Assembly: GCA_025054775.1 (NCBI GenBank)
Contig: JANWZA010000059.1
Span: 62,001 to 126,000 of the forward strand
DNA length: 64,000 nt
Direction of reading: 5' to 3'
DNA from: Microscillaceae bacterium
GTDB lineage: Bacteria; Bacteroidota; Bacteroidia; Cytophagales; Microscillaceae
Shown: in pieces, positions 1 through 9,332 of the stretch
How the letters are laid out: every line of letters begins with the position of its first letter
Numbering within the stretch: position 1 is the stretch's first letter
Made by a program: the position numbers and the translations under genes
Notes under the pieces: model-generated
What the model was told of the DNA's origin: nothing
Seen by the model: the letters and a program-made list of their open reading frames with translations, nothing else
Databases searched by the model: none

Positions 1-79
1 TGTCAATGCTTTGGGCTATGTTAGCAATTTGAGAAAGGGGCTTGTTGGTTCGCTCTAACCTGAAGTTATAGTCAGACAT
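1..79 (-). CDS. Unidentified protein, N-terminal fragment (cut by window edge)
   Basis: An ATG at 77-79 on the minus strand opens a frame that stays open to the window edge, giving 26 codons that begin MSDYNFRLERTNKPLS. It lies downstream of secG on the same strand, about 180 nt away. The fragment is too short to assign to a family, and no signal peptide or membrane segment is visible. Confidence 0.45.
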   Translation of the reverse strand, partial: MSDYNFRLERTNKPLSQIANIAQSID

Positions 80-261
80 ATTTCAATTTTAATATTTTTT
101 GCTTTTTAGGTTTGTTTAGAAAACACAAAAAAACAAGCAAAAGTTCTAATTATTTTAGCAAAAGTCTGAATAATTAGCAACACAATTATAATAAGTTCGC
201 TCACAAAGTCATAGAGAAAGCCTTCGGTAAGCCTTTAGGGTAATATTTCAACTTTTCAATC

Positions 262-639
262 TTATTTATTTTCGCTTTTCTTTTCAGTGGGTTTATTAGG
301 TACTGATTTACTGTCTGTTTCTTTTTTCTGGTTGTCTGATTTAGGTAAGATAGGCTTAGCTTCTTTGGCTTTTTTCACATTAGGGCTTTCAAAGCTTGCG
401 GGTTGGTCTAAACGCATTAAAGGCTTAGAGGCAAGGCAAAAAATCATTAAACTAATAGCAAATATCCATGTAATACGCTCTACCAAATCTATGCCTTGTT
501 TTACACCTACTACTTGCATCGTTGTTTCTCCAAAAGCAGGTCCTGCACCTGCACCTCCTCTAGAATTTTGAACTAACACAACTAATATTAACAAAATGGC
601 AGTAATGATAGCTAAAATAACTACAAACGTATAAAGCAT
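262..639 (-). CDS. secG: SecG, preprotein translocase subunit
   Basis: 125 aa. SecG is the small accessory subunit of the SecYEG channel in the inner membrane. Two hydrophobic segments (about residues 2-24 and 52-73) flank a Gly-rich loop with QNSRGGAGAG and a conserved FGE stretch, which is the SecG pattern. A Lys/Glu-rich, Pro-containing tail of about 45 residues follows the second segment; such charged tails are common in Bacteroidota SecG. The start is ATG. secY lies at 31.4 kb, so the translocon genes are not clustered. The tRNA-Ser gene lies upstream on the same strand. Confidence 0.93.
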   Translation of the reverse strand: MLYTFVVILAIITAILLILVVLVQNSRGGAGAGPAFGETTMQVVGVKQGIDLVERITWIFAISLMIFCLASKPLMRLDQPASFESPNVKKAKEAKPILPKSDNQKKETDSKSVPNKPTEKKSENK

Positions 640-686
640 TCTAAAAAGAAAGATAAAAAGAGGTTGTTATTTTCTACTATAAAGAG

Positions 687-773
<87 letters not shown>

Positions 774-787
774 TTATTTGGGGAATG

Positions 788-818
788 CAAAGATAATGCG
801 TTTTATTCAAATTACAAA
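788..818 (-). promoter_or_regulatory. Promoter of tRNA-Ser
   Basis: Read on the minus strand, TTTG (815-818), 19 nt, then TATCTTTG (788-795). This fits the Bacteroidota sigma-A consensus TTTG-N19-21-TAnnTTTG. The predicted start is a few bases before the tRNA 5' end. Confidence 0.75.
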
Positions 819-881
819 TTTTTTTGATATTTTTGTAAAACTTTTCCTGAGAAATATTTATCGGGCTTAATTATCAAGCAA

Positions 882-2024
882 TTACAACATTGTTTGGGCA
901 ATATGTATAGAAAGATCTAAAAACGTAATTTTAGGGTTGGCATTTCGCTCTAAATGATAAAGGGCTTCATTTAGTTTTTCATAAATTGTTTCAATCCCTG
1001 CCATATTGAAAAATTGAGCAAATTTGCTCACAAAATTTAGTTCTTCGGCTTGCAAACGTAGCAGGCTCTTGTCTCCATATTGGTAAAGCAATACTTCGCG
1101 GTAGATGCGAAGGCTGTAAAGTAATAAGTTTTTTTGTTCATCTTTGCTCAATTTGGCAATTTTTTCATTTTCTGCTACAATTTTATCAAAACGCATTTGG
1201 CGTTTTTGTTGTACTTTCTCTCCATAACAGGCAAGCATCCATTGGCGAAAAATGTCAAAAAAATTGTGTGTATTTTCCTGCAAAAGTTTAAGGGCTTCGT
1301 TTAAGTTTCCCTCACATAGATAAGCAATTTGCCTAGCTTTTTTTAGGTCAATTTGTTTATTTTTCACTAAAAAATTTACTACTTCTTCATCAGAAAAAGT
1401 AGGAATGGTAATACGCTGAGTGCGCGAAATAATAGTAGGTAAAAGTTTCTTATCTTCTTGAGTAACTAAAAGAAAAAGTGTTTTAGAAGGAGGTTCTTCC
1501 AAAATTTTGAGTAAAGCATTAGCGGCAGCAAGGTTCATGTACTCAGGTAGCCAAATTAGAATAGTTTTGTATTGAGCCATGAGTGGTTTAAGAGCTAAGA
1601 TTTGCAAAATATTACGGCTCTCTTCTACTGAAATATTCCCTTGCTTGTTATCTGCTTCAATGAAAGCTAACCACTGCGAAAAAGTTTGGTAAGGGCTTTC
1701 TAAAAGGAAACTACGCCACTCGTTAATAAAATCACGGCTTAAAGGTTTGGTTTCTACTTTTTTGGTAACAGCTACGGGATAGACAAAATGTACGTCAGGG
1801 TGAATAAGTTTTTTCATTTGCATACACGAAATGCAGTGCCCGCAAGCGTCTTCTACTTGGGGGTTTGGGCAATTCAAATAGGTAATGTATGCCCAAGCCA
1901 GTGCCAAATTGGCTGAGCCTTCTTGTCCACAAAAAAGTTGAGCATGAGCAATCTGCTGATTTTGAAGGGCTTGTAAAAGTATTCTTTTTGTACTTTCTAA
2001 ACCACCTATATGTTGAAAAAGCAT
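882..2024 (-). CDS. holB: DNA polymerase III delta-prime subunit (clamp loader)
   Basis: 380 aa. A clamp-loader AAA+ subunit that helps load the beta clamp at replication forks. The N-terminus (FQHIGG..., AHAQLFCGQEG) matches the delta-prime/DnaX family. The P-loop is degenerate (GQEGSANLAL, no GKT), as expected for the non-hydrolysing delta-prime. Four cysteines, C52, C61, C64 and C67, form the zinc module, and ILEEPPSKTLFLLVT with ISRTQR corresponds to the sensor/SRC region. It is the third gene of a probable operon bshC-thioesterase-holB, with gaps of 26 and 14 nt. dnaX itself lacks this degenerate P-loop, which favours delta-prime. Confidence 0.88.
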   Translation of the reverse strand: MLFQHIGGLESTKRILLQALQNQQIAHAQLFCGQEGSANLALAWAYITYLNCPNPQVEDACGHCISCMQMKKLIHPDVHFVYPVAVTKKVETKPLSRDFINEWRSFLLESPYQTFSQWLAFIEADNKQGNISVEESRNILQILALKPLMAQYKTILIWLPEYMNLAAANALLKILEEPPSKTLFLLVTQEDKKLLPTIISRTQRITIPTFSDEEVVNFLVKNKQIDLKKARQIAYLCEGNLNEALKLLQENTHNFFDIFRQWMLACYGEKVQQKRQMRFDKIVAENEKIAKLSKDEQKNLLLYSLRIYREVLLYQYGDKSLLRLQAEELNFVSKFAQFFNMAGIETIYEKLNEALYHLERNANPKITFLDLSIHIAQTML

Positions 2025-2038
2025 AGGAACTATAAAAT

Positions 2039-2449
2039 TTATACCTCAAAATAAGGTTTGAATAAATTTTTTAATGCCTCTGGGCAGCGCTTGATACGAT
2101 TAGTTTGCATATCTACAAATACTAACGTAGTTTCTCCTGTATTGAGCAAGGTTTGGGCTTGGTTGTACACTTCGTACTGAAACACGATTTTTGCAGCAGG
2201 AATTTCAGGAATTATGACCTTGATTGTAAGCAAATCGTCATATAAAGCAGGCTGAATGTATTTGCAATGCAATTCTAAAACGGGCATCATAATTCCTTCG
2301 GCTTCCAAATTTTTGTACGGATAGCCCAAATACCTAAACGTTTCTACACGTGCTACCTCATAGTATATGGCATAATTGCCATAGTAAACATATTTCATTT
2401 GGTCAGTTTCGGCATAGCGTACACGTACTTGTACCTCGTGTGTGAACAT
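2039..2449 (-). CDS. Acyl-CoA thioesterase, YbgC/hot-dog family
   Basis: 136 aa, the usual length of a single hot-dog-fold 4-hydroxybenzoyl-CoA-thioesterase-like protein. The catalytic region is RYAETDQMKYVYYGNY, with D16 as the expected catalytic Asp. The common glycine after DQM is replaced by Lys (K19). The substrate is probably a short- or medium-chain acyl-CoA, but the sequence does not fix it. It sits between bshC and holB in a tightly packed minus-strand operon. Confidence 0.85.
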   Translation of the reverse strand: MFTHEVQVRVRYAETDQMKYVYYGNYAIYYEVARVETFRYLGYPYKNLEAEGIMMPVLELHCKYIQPALYDDLLTIKVIIPEIPAAKIVFQYEVYNQAQTLLNTGETTLVFVDMQTNRIKRCPEALKNLFKPYFEV

Positions 2450-2475
2450 AGCTCTTTGCTAAACTTTGGTAAATA

Positions 2476-4044
2476 TTACAACTCTAAAAGGTGCATTTCA
2501 AAACGGAACGGGTGTAAATTTTGGAATAAAAATTCCAAAAACTGGGGATAATTAGCATAAAAATTCAAAAAGTTATCTTTTCGCTCTTGCAAATCTCCTT
2601 CAGGAAAAAGTTTGGCTTTTAGTCCTAAAATTTGTTGAATTGCTATTTCTTGGCGTTTTTCTTCGGCTCTTTGTAGTTTCTTTTCCAAATGAGAAATCCC
2701 TTGCAAAGCCTTGTGCTTTTCTGCCTTAACTGCATTTTCTAACGATTTCTCTATTTGTAATGCTTTTGCTAAGATTTGCTCATAAACACCTGCTAAAATA
2801 GCACTTTCTTGAGCAAGGCTAATTTCCTGTGAAGCATTTTGCTTGATAAATTGTTGCTTTAAGAGATGCTCAGCTTGAAAAAAATCTACTATATGTAGCC
2901 TTAATTTCTCTATTTTTTGTACCTGATTTTTTGTCAAGATAGTAGCAAAATTTCTTGGTAAAAGAATAGGAAAAGGTACCTGATAATGCTCAAAAGTGGG
3001 CATAAATTGTAGCCAGTATGCTAATTCGTTCGGTCCGCTGACGTATGCTAAATTAGGCAAAATAGTTTCTTGATAAAGAGGGCGAAGGACTACATTAGGA
3101 CTAAACCTTTCGGGATGATTCTCTATTTCTTGGGAAATCTCCTCGGCCGAGAAACGATAATCCGTACCTAAAACTTGGAATATGTTACCTTCTTGCACAA
3201 TGCGTTTACGGCTCTGCTCCGTGAGGTAGAAAAAGTTTATTTTGCGAGCCTGAACCTGCGTTTTGTAACCTAGTTTTTCTAACTCTTGGGTAGTTTGTTG
3301 GGTAATTTCAAAAGTTTTTTGCTCAAAGATATCCGCTTTAATAAGTGGTTTTATCAAACTTTTAAGTTCTGGATTATCAGCGTTTAAGCAAAGTAGCCCT
3401 TTTTGCCCAAACAACTCGTGCACTAATCTATGGGTAGCCTCTGCCAAGGTTTGAGATTGCGTATAAAAATATCGTAATTTTGCTAACAATTCAGGAGCAA
3501 TTTTACCTTCTAATTCAACCCAAAGCGGGGCTAATTCGTGCAGTTTCATTCGCCCAGTGGCACCTTGCTGTTGGGTTTGCCAGATGTATTTTTTGCCAAA
3601 AAGCCGAAAGTGATTCACCTCTTCAAAGTCGTGATCTTCAGAGGCAAGCCAATAAATAGGTATAAAATGAAAGTCAGGATATTGCTTTTTTAGTTCTTCT
3701 GCTAAGCGAATAGTAGTAATGATTTTGTAAATGAAATAAAGCGGTCCTGTAAGTAAGCACGGCTGATGTCCTGTGCAAATAGTAAAGGTATTGTCTTGTA
3801 ACAACAAATTGATTTGAGTTTGTGGGATATTAGGTAAGGTTGCATATTGTTGGCAAAGGGTTTGGTGTAAGAGTTTTCGCTTGTATGAGGCAAAAATACT
3901 TCGTTTTTTTATCTGACTATCAAAGGATTGCAAACTGGGTGAGTTCTGAAAAAATGGTTTTAAGTGTGAGGCGAGGTGTAAATAATCTAAAAAAAGTTTA
4001 CCAAAGGCTTGGGTTTTGGCTAATGGAATAGGAGTAAGGTTCAT
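2476..4044 (-). CDS. bshC: BshC, bacillithiol synthase (cysteine-adding enzyme)
   Basis: 522 aa. BshC is thought to couple cysteine to glucosaminyl-malate in the last step of bacillithiol synthesis. The conserved block CTGHQPCLLTGPLYF (C90 onward) is followed by IYWLASEDHDFEEVNHF, which is characteristic of BshC; a C-terminal coiled coil spans about residues 405-470 (Lys/Glu-rich). Length fits the family (about 530). It is the first gene of the bshC-thioesterase-holB run. bshA and bshB are not in this window. A -7 box lies 47 nt upstream of the ATG. Confidence 0.92.
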   Translation of the reverse strand: MNLTPIPLAKTQAFGKLFLDYLHLASHLKPFFQNSPSLQSFDSQIKKRSIFASYKRKLLHQTLCQQYATLPNIPQTQINLLLQDNTFTICTGHQPCLLTGPLYFIYKIITTIRLAEELKKQYPDFHFIPIYWLASEDHDFEEVNHFRLFGKKYIWQTQQQGATGRMKLHELAPLWVELEGKIAPELLAKLRYFYTQSQTLAEATHRLVHELFGQKGLLCLNADNPELKSLIKPLIKADIFEQKTFEITQQTTQELEKLGYKTQVQARKINFFYLTEQSRKRIVQEGNIFQVLGTDYRFSAEEISQEIENHPERFSPNVVLRPLYQETILPNLAYVSGPNELAYWLQFMPTFEHYQVPFPILLPRNFATILTKNQVQKIEKLRLHIVDFFQAEHLLKQQFIKQNASQEISLAQESAILAGVYEQILAKALQIEKSLENAVKAEKHKALQGISHLEKKLQRAEEKRQEIAIQQILGLKAKLFPEGDLQERKDNFLNFYANYPQFLEFLFQNLHPFRFEMHLLEL

Positions 4045-4090
4045 GCGAAAGTAATAGAAATGCGAATATAGCTTTTTACCAAAAGCGAAA

Positions 4091-4098
4091 CAAAGGTA
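4091..4098 (-). promoter_or_regulatory. -7 box upstream of bshC
   Basis: The minus strand reads TACCTTTG, a perfect TAnnTTTG. No TTTG sits at the expected -33 distance, so this is only a partial match. It predicts a leader of about 43 nt for bshC. Confidence 0.5.
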
Positions 4099-4138
4099 TT
4101 TGTAGCAAATATTTTTTAAGGTGCATAAATAGGTAAAT

Positions 4139-4172
4139 TAAGAAAACCTGCAATTCTTGCGACTTGCAGGTT
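4139..4172 (-). terminator. Terminator downstream of metK
   Basis: On the minus strand AACCTGCAA (4164-4172) pairs perfectly with TTGCAGGTT (4145-4153), followed by the T-rich run TTCTTAATTT. It lies just after the metK stop codon. Confidence 0.7.
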
Positions 4173-4187
4173 AAGATTGAAGCAATT

Positions 4188-5468
4188 TTATGCTAAACCA
4201 AATTCTTTTTTAATTATCTCTACATAGTCTAATTTCTCCCAAGGGAAGAAGGTAACGGTTTTTTTAGTTTTTCTGCGAATTTCTTCCTTATACTCTCCAT
4301 TCTCTTTTACTTCTACATAAAACACATCTACCTCTTTTTCGTATGGCTCGCGTCCCATGTGTCCATAAGCGGCAGTAGGAGAATAGATAGGATTTTTTAG
4401 TCCAAAACGTTCTATAATAGCTTTAGGGCGCATGTCAAATAGCTTATTAATTTTTTCTGCAATTTGTGCGTCAGTAAGGTTTACTTTGGCTTTGCCATAG
4501 GTATTGATGCTTAAAGAAACGGGACGAGCCACACCAATTGCATAAGCTACTTGCACTAACACCTCGTCAGAAATGCCTGCGGCTACCATATTTTTAGCGA
4601 TATGGCGTGCTGCATAAGCGGCACTTCTATCTACCTTAGAAGGATCTTTGCCTGAAAAGGCTCCCCCTCCATGGGCACCCTTGCCCCCATAGGTATCTAC
4701 AATGATTTTGCGTCCTGTGAGTCCCGAGTCTCCGTGTGGACCACCGATTACAAATTTTCCTGTAGGGTTGATGTGAAAAATGGTGTTCTTATCAATTAAA
4801 TTTGCAGGGATTACACGAGGGATAACGATATTCTTTACATCTTCAGAAATACGTTTAAGCATTGCCTCATCGGTATCAAAATTATCGTGTTGAGTAGAGA
4901 CTACAATGGTATGCACACGCTTGGGGTATCCTTTCTCGTCGTATTCGATTGTAACTTGTGATTTAGCATCAGGGCGAAGGTAAGGCATAAGATGAGGCTC
5001 TTCTTTTCGGATTTTGGCTAACTCTTTTACAATGCGGTGCGAGAAAGCGAGAGCCATAGGCATATATTCAGGGGTTTCGGTAGTGGCATAACCGAACATC
5101 ATGCCTTGATCGCCAGCTCCTTGTTCTTTGTCCAGTCCTTTGCCTTCATCTACGCCTTGGGCAATGTCAGGAGATTGGCTGTGAAGGGTAACTATTACAC
5201 CACAGGAGGCGGCTTCAAATTGATAGTCGGCTTTATTGTAGCCGATTCTAGCTATGGTTTCGCGTACTATGTCAGGTACTTCCACGTAAGCATTAGTAGT
5301 CACTTCACCTGCAATAACAACTAAACCTGTGGTAACCAAGGTTTCGCAAGCCACGCGTGAGTTGGGGTCTTGGCTGAGCATAGCGTCAAGTACTGCATCA
5401 GAAATTTGGTCTGCAATCTTGTCGGGATGTCCTTCAGAAACTGATTCAGAGGTGAATAAATAAGCCAT
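4188..5468 (-). CDS. metK: S-adenosylmethionine synthetase
   Basis: 426 aa. Makes S-adenosylmethionine from methionine and ATP in the cytoplasm. The start at 5468 gives the family N-terminus [17 protein letters not shown]; an upstream ATG 15 codons earlier is in frame but adds an unconserved piece. Motifs include GHPDK (residues 13-17), [12 protein letters not shown] and [19 protein letters not shown] (P-loop-like phosphate binding). It is monocistronic, with its own promoter and terminator. The leader is about 80 nt, and no SAM-riboswitch features were recognised. Confidence 0.97.
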   Translation of the reverse strand: MAYLFTSESVSEGHPDKIADQISDAVLDAMLSQDPNSRVACETLVTTGLVVIAGEVTTNAYVEVPDIVRETIARIGYNKADYQFEAASCGVIVTLHSQSPDIAQGVDEGKGLDKEQGAGDQGMMFGYATTETPEYMPMALAFSHRIVKELAKIRKEEPHLMPYLRPDAKSQVTIEYDEKGYPKRVHTIVVSTQHDNFDTDEAMLKRISEDVKNIVIPRVIPANLIDKNTIFHINPTGKFVIGGPHGDSGLTGRKIIVDTYGGKGAHGGGAFSGKDPSKVDRSAAYAARHIAKNMVAAGISDEVLVQVAYAIGVARPVSLSINTYGKAKVNLTDAQIAEKINKLFDMRPKAIIERFGLKNPIYSPTAAYGHMGREPYEKEVDVFYVEVKENGEYKEEIRRKTKKTVTFFPWEKLDYVEIIKKEFGLA

Positions 5469-5555
5469 TCCTTTTTGTTGTTTTAAGGTTTTAGAGATAT
5501 GTTTACTAACCAACTGATTTTCAAAAAATTAGCTTTACTTGAATGATTTAAGCCT

Positions 5556-5586
5556 CAAAATTACGGCTTTTTTGCGGATTTACAAA
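5556..5586 (-). promoter_or_regulatory. Promoter of metK
   Basis: The minus strand reads TTTG (5583-5586), 19 nt, TAATTTTG (5556-5563), a full match to the Bacteroidota consensus. The predicted start is near 5552, supporting the downstream metK ATG at 5468. Confidence 0.7.
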
Positions 5587-5642
5587 TATTTTGCAGCCAT
5601 TTAGCATGCCATAACTTTTTTGAACATGACTCCCGATTTGGA

Positions 5643-7904
5643 TTATTTGGCAAATTTCTTTTTCAGTTCCTCTAGTTTATCTACAAAAGTATCGGTTTGT
5701 TGTTTTGGAGAGGATTTCTGAAAATGAATAGGTTTTTCTCTACCCTCTACTTTGATAGACTTTTTGCCGTCCTCTTTAATTGTTTCGTCTTTCATGCTAA
5801 GCATAATTCTGCGGCGAGGTAAGTCAATTTCTAATACTGTAACTTCTACCTTTTGTTGTACTTTTACTACTTCGTGGGGGGATTTGATAAAGCGGTTTGC
5901 CATTTGGCTGATATGTACCAAGCCGTCTTGGTGAACGCCAATATCTACAAAAGCCCCAAAATTGGTTATATTAGTTACAATTCCTTTGAGTTTCATGCCT
6001 ACTTTTAGGTCTTCTATTTCTTTAATACCTTCGGCAAATTCAAAAGCTTCAAATTGTTCGCGAGGGTCGCGTCCAGGTTTGTTAAGTTCGGCTAAAATAT
6101 CCTGTAAGGTAGGCAAACCTACTTTGTCAGTTACATATTTTTTGAGGTCAATTTGCTTACGGAGTTCAGGATTTTTTAATAAATCGGCAACAGTACAGTT
6201 CAAATCTTTTGCCATTTGCTCTACAATAGGATAGCTTTCAGGGTGAACAGCACTGGCATCAAGCGGATGCTTGCCGTTGCGAATACGTAGGAATCCCGCT
6301 GCTTGCTCAAAGGCTTTTTCTCCTAATCGGCTTACTTTTTTCAACTCCTCGCGGGTTTGGAATGGTCCGTGCTCATTGCGATAGTTAATAATATTTTGTG
6401 CTAAAGTAGGTCCTAGTCCAGAAACATAAGTTAAGAGTTGCTTGCTTGCAGTATTCAATTCTACGCCAACGGCATTCACGCAACTAATTACAGTGTCATC
6501 TAATTCTTTTTTGAGCAAAACTTGATCAACATCGTGTTGGTATTGCCCTACTCCAATAGATTTAGGATCTATTTTTACTAATTCTGCCAAAGGGTCCATC
6601 AAACGCCTGCCAATGGAAACAGCTCCTCGCACTGTAAGGTCATAGTCAGGAAACTCTTCACGTGCTATTTCGGAGGCTGAATAAACAGAGGCTCCACTTT
6701 CATTTACTACAATAACAGGAATAGCAAAGCCGATGCCTTTCACAAAGCTATCAGTTTCACGGCTGGCTGTGCCATTGCCGATGGCAATAGCTTCAATAGC
6801 AAATTTTTGGACTAATTGTTTCAAAATTTCAGCCGCTTCGGTGGGGCGTTTGTCAGGGAAAATAACTTCGTGGTGTAAGAGTTTTCCTTGCTTGTCTAAG
6901 CAAACCACTTTGCACCCTGTCCGAAAGGCGGGGTCTATGGCTAATACGTTTTTTTGCCCTAATGGCGGGGCTAGTAGGAGTTGTCGTAGATTGTTAGCAA
7001 AAACTTTTATGGCTTCTTCGTCAGCTAATTGTTTGGATTTCAGCCTAATTTCGGTCTCTATAGAGGGTTTAAGCAAGCGTTTGTAAGCATCTTTCAAGGC
7101 AAGTTCTACTTGTTGTGAGGCTTGGTTATGAGCTTTGACAAAGATTTTTCTTAATAGTCCAAGAATTTCATTTTCGTCTTGTGGCTCAATGCTTAAAGAC
7201 AAAAAGCCTTCTTTTTCACCTCGTCGCATGGCCAATACGCGGTGTGAAGGTGCATTTTTTACGGGTTCAGAAGCGTTAAAATAATCTTTGAATTTTTGGG
7301 CTTCTTTTTGCTTGCCGTCAATCACTTTGCAGACGTAAATTCCTTTGTTCCAGAGTAATTCGCGGGTTTGGTTACGTGCTTCGGCGTGTTCGTTGATATG
7401 TTCGGCAATAATATCCCTTGCTCCTGCAAGGGCTTCGTCGGTAGTTTGCACACCTTTTTCAGGATTGATATATTTTTGGGCTTCGGCTGCAAGGTCAAAA
7501 TTGGTTTGTTGTAAAATAAGCCTAGCCAGAGGTTCAAGCCCTTTTTCTTTGGCAATAGTAGCACGGGTGCGTCGTTTAGGCTTGTAAGGCAGGTACAAAT
7601 CCTCTAGAATACTGATTGTATTGGCTTCTTGGATTTGCTGTTCTAACTCTGGGGTGAGTTTGCCTTGCTCTCGGATAGAAGCTAAAATTGCTTCTCGTCG
7701 TTTGTCTAATTCACGCAGTTGGTTAATTCTATTTCTAATTTGGGTAATTTGTACCTCGTTGAGCGAACCTGTGGCTTCCTTGCGGTAACGAGCGATGAAA
7801 GGTATAGTGGCATCATTATCCAAAAGAGAGACAGTTGCCTCTACTTGTTTAGTGCTAATTCCTAATTCTTGGGCAATAGTTGTGTAATGTGTAGGCATCG
7901 GCAT
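5643..7904 (-). CDS. tex: Tex-family S1 RNA-binding protein
   Basis: 753 aa. Tex is a conserved cytoplasmic nucleic-acid-binding protein linked to transcription and RNA turnover. Order: N-terminal helical region with YRKEATGSLNEVQI (residues 40-54), a YqgF/RNase H-like domain around LAIDPAFRTGCKV, helix-hairpin-helix repeats (LGPTLAQNIINYRNEHGPF, SRLGEKAFEQAAGFLRI), and a C-terminal S1 domain (ITNFGAFVDIGVHQDGLVHIS, about 650-720). Length is typical. The start may be 7904 or the second ATG at 7898. It is monocistronic. Confidence 0.95.
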   Translation of the reverse strand: MPMPTHYTTIAQELGISTKQVEATVSLLDNDATIPFIARYRKEATGSLNEVQITQIRNRINQLRELDKRREAILASIREQGKLTPELEQQIQEANTISILEDLYLPYKPKRRTRATIAKEKGLEPLARLILQQTNFDLAAEAQKYINPEKGVQTTDEALAGARDIIAEHINEHAEARNQTRELLWNKGIYVCKVIDGKQKEAQKFKDYFNASEPVKNAPSHRVLAMRRGEKEGFLSLSIEPQDENEILGLLRKIFVKAHNQASQQVELALKDAYKRLLKPSIETEIRLKSKQLADEEAIKVFANNLRQLLLAPPLGQKNVLAIDPAFRTGCKVVCLDKQGKLLHHEVIFPDKRPTEAAEILKQLVQKFAIEAIAIGNGTASRETDSFVKGIGFAIPVIVVNESGASVYSASEIAREEFPDYDLTVRGAVSIGRRLMDPLAELVKIDPKSIGVGQYQHDVDQVLLKKELDDTVISCVNAVGVELNTASKQLLTYVSGLGPTLAQNIINYRNEHGPFQTREELKKVSRLGEKAFEQAAGFLRIRNGKHPLDASAVHPESYPIVEQMAKDLNCTVADLLKNPELRKQIDLKKYVTDKVGLPTLQDILAELNKPGRDPREQFEAFEFAEGIKEIEDLKVGMKLKGIVTNITNFGAFVDIGVHQDGLVHISQMANRFIKSPHEVVKVQQKVEVTVLEIDLPRRRIMLSMKDETIKEDGKKSIKVEGREKPIHFQKSSPKQQTDTFVDKLEELKKKFAK

Positions 7905-8031
7905 AAAACATAAATGGGAAGTGGATTGTAATATAACATTTCTAAAAAAACAATCTTAAAAATTGATATGAATATCAGAGACTAAATACGCGTATCAATT
8001 TTCTATCTCTATACTTTAATAAAGCTTTTGT

Positions 8032-9069
8032 TTAGGTACAAGTAGTTGCTGCTCCTTTGTTTTTTACAAACTCTCTAACAGAAATTTCTAAATCAGTAAA
8101 AAAGAATTGCGTTTTAGTGAAATTATTAGCTCTTAAATCTGCTCCTTGCAGTCGTGTATAATTAAAATTAGCTTCCATAAGGTTGGCATCAAGCAGGTTA
8201 GCACCGCTAAGATTACTGTGCGAAAAATCAACTCTAATCGCATTTACTTTACTCAAATCTACATAGCTTAGGTCTGCATCTGAAAAATTGGCTTGAATAA
8301 GGCTTGCTTCTTTGAAGGAGCTATTTCGGCAAAGCGTTTGAGAAAAATTAGCATTAATAGCATCTATAGCTTGCATGTTAGTTCCATAAAGTTCTGATTG
8401 CCAAAGGTTTGCATAATTCAATGAAGCCCTGCTTAGGTTCGCACCTACAAACTTACTTTGTATAGCTTGGCAATGGCTCATTTGAGCTTTTTGCATATCT
8501 GCTCCTGAAAAATCGGCTTGGTCAAAGTGAGAATATGTTAATAAAGCCCCTGTTAAATTAGCAAAACTGAAATTAGGCTTTTTAAGAGTTGCGTAGGCGA
8601 GGTTTACATAGCTAAGGTCTTGATATTCTAAATTAGCTTGAAAAAGTTGAGACCTTTTGAGCCAAAAGGCAAATTTATTTCGTAGTATCTCATCAATAGG
8701 CATGAGGTTGTGTGAGTTGTTAGCATGGCTTAAAATAGTCCAGTAAGCGGCAAAGGTATTGGCGGCTATTTCAGCAGGGTTATGCCTAAGGTAGGTTTCA
8801 TCATCAGTTTTCCATACGAAGTCGCATTGCAGAAAAGAGACAAGAAAAAAACTTAATCGTTCTTTGAGCAAATTTTTAGTGGTAGAGTTCGTTTCTTGAA
8901 CAGCTCTTATGAGGGCTTGCGTCTCCTCATTGGTGAGTTTATACAAGCCAAAATTTTGGGTGAAGAGGGCTAATACCGTTTGGGCATAATTGATTTGAAA
9001 ATATTCTTGGTCCTTAGGCTGTAATATCCCTTTTTTAATATTCTCTACAGCCTGAGCAAGATTGAGCAT
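8032..9069 (-). CDS. Pentapeptide-repeat protein
   Basis: 345 aa. The first 130 residues are a helical region without a recognised family. From about residue 145 to 325 the sequence is built of A(D/N)LXX-type pentapeptides (for example LSYVNLAYATL, ANLTGALLTYS, ADLSYVDLSKV), which should fold as a right-handed quadrilateral beta helix. Such proteins are usually protein-interaction scaffolds; the target cannot be inferred. There is no signal peptide or membrane segment. It ends in CT just before the stop and shares no operon. Confidence 0.85.
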   Translation of the reverse strand: MLNLAQAVENIKKGILQPKDQEYFQINYAQTVLALFTQNFGLYKLTNEETQALIRAVQETNSTTKNLLKERLSFFLVSFLQCDFVWKTDDETYLRHNPAEIAANTFAAYWTILSHANNSHNLMPIDEILRNKFAFWLKRSQLFQANLEYQDLSYVNLAYATLKKPNFSFANLTGALLTYSHFDQADFSGADMQKAQMSHCQAIQSKFVGANLSRASLNYANLWQSELYGTNMQAIDAINANFSQTLCRNSSFKEASLIQANFSDADLSYVDLSKVNAIRVDFSHSNLSGANLLDANLMEANFNYTRLQGADLRANNFTKTQFFFTDLEISVREFVKNKGAATTCT

Positions 9070-9101
9070 AAGTTTTTAGGTAAAGCAGAAATAATTTTTC
9101 A

Positions 9102-9109
9102 CAAATGTA
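9102..9109 (-). promoter_or_regulatory. -7 box upstream of pentapeptide-repeat gene
   Basis: The minus strand reads TACATTTG, 32 nt upstream of the ATG. No TTTG is found at the -33 distance. Confidence 0.4.
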
Positions 9110-9142
9110 AAAAAATTGTAGGACTTTTGCCCAATGTAAATA

Positions 9143-9182
9143 AAAAAGCCTTTGTTGCTTTGCAATTTGCAACAAGGGCTTA
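9143..9182 (-). terminator. Terminator of tRNA-Pro
   Basis: A 13-bp stem, AAGCCCTTGTTGC paired with GCAACAAAGGCTT on the minus strand (one G-T pair), is followed by six T residues (A-run at 9143-9148 on the plus strand). It lies 27 nt downstream of tRNA-Pro. Confidence 0.85.
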
Positions 9183-9208
9183 TTGTTCCGTTTAACATAC
9201 GAACCAAG

Positions 9209-9283
9209 TCGGGATGGCGTGATTCGAACACGCGACCTCTCGCACCCTAAACGAACGCGCTAACCGGGCTGCGCTACATCCCG
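9209..9283 (-). tRNA. tRNA-Pro (AGG)
   Basis: 75 nt. Acceptor CGGGATG/CATCCCG with discriminator A, D stem GCGC/GCGC, T stem GCGTG/CACGC with TTCGAAT loop. The anticodon stem TTCGT/GCGAG closes the loop TTAGGGT, so bases 34-36 are AGG and base 37 is G, as in proline tRNAs. A34 is unusual for a bacterial proline tRNA. CCA is not encoded. Confidence 0.93.
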
Positions 9284-9301
9284 AGCTTTAGTTTTGGAGT
9301 G

Positions 9302-9332
9302 CAAATGTACGTATTGTTTTGAAATTGACAAA
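9302..9332 (-). promoter_or_regulatory. Promoter of tRNA-Pro
   Basis: The minus strand reads TTTG (9329-9332), 19 nt, TACATTTG (9302-9309), a full consensus match, 19 nt upstream of the tRNA. Confidence 0.8.

Noticed and set aside
5037-5324. 95-codon frame opposite metK
   Set aside because: metK is certain on the other strand; no independent start signals or family.
5469-5552. SAM riboswitch before metK
   Set aside because: The leader is only about 80 nt and shows none of the conserved SAM-riboswitch cores I could recognise.
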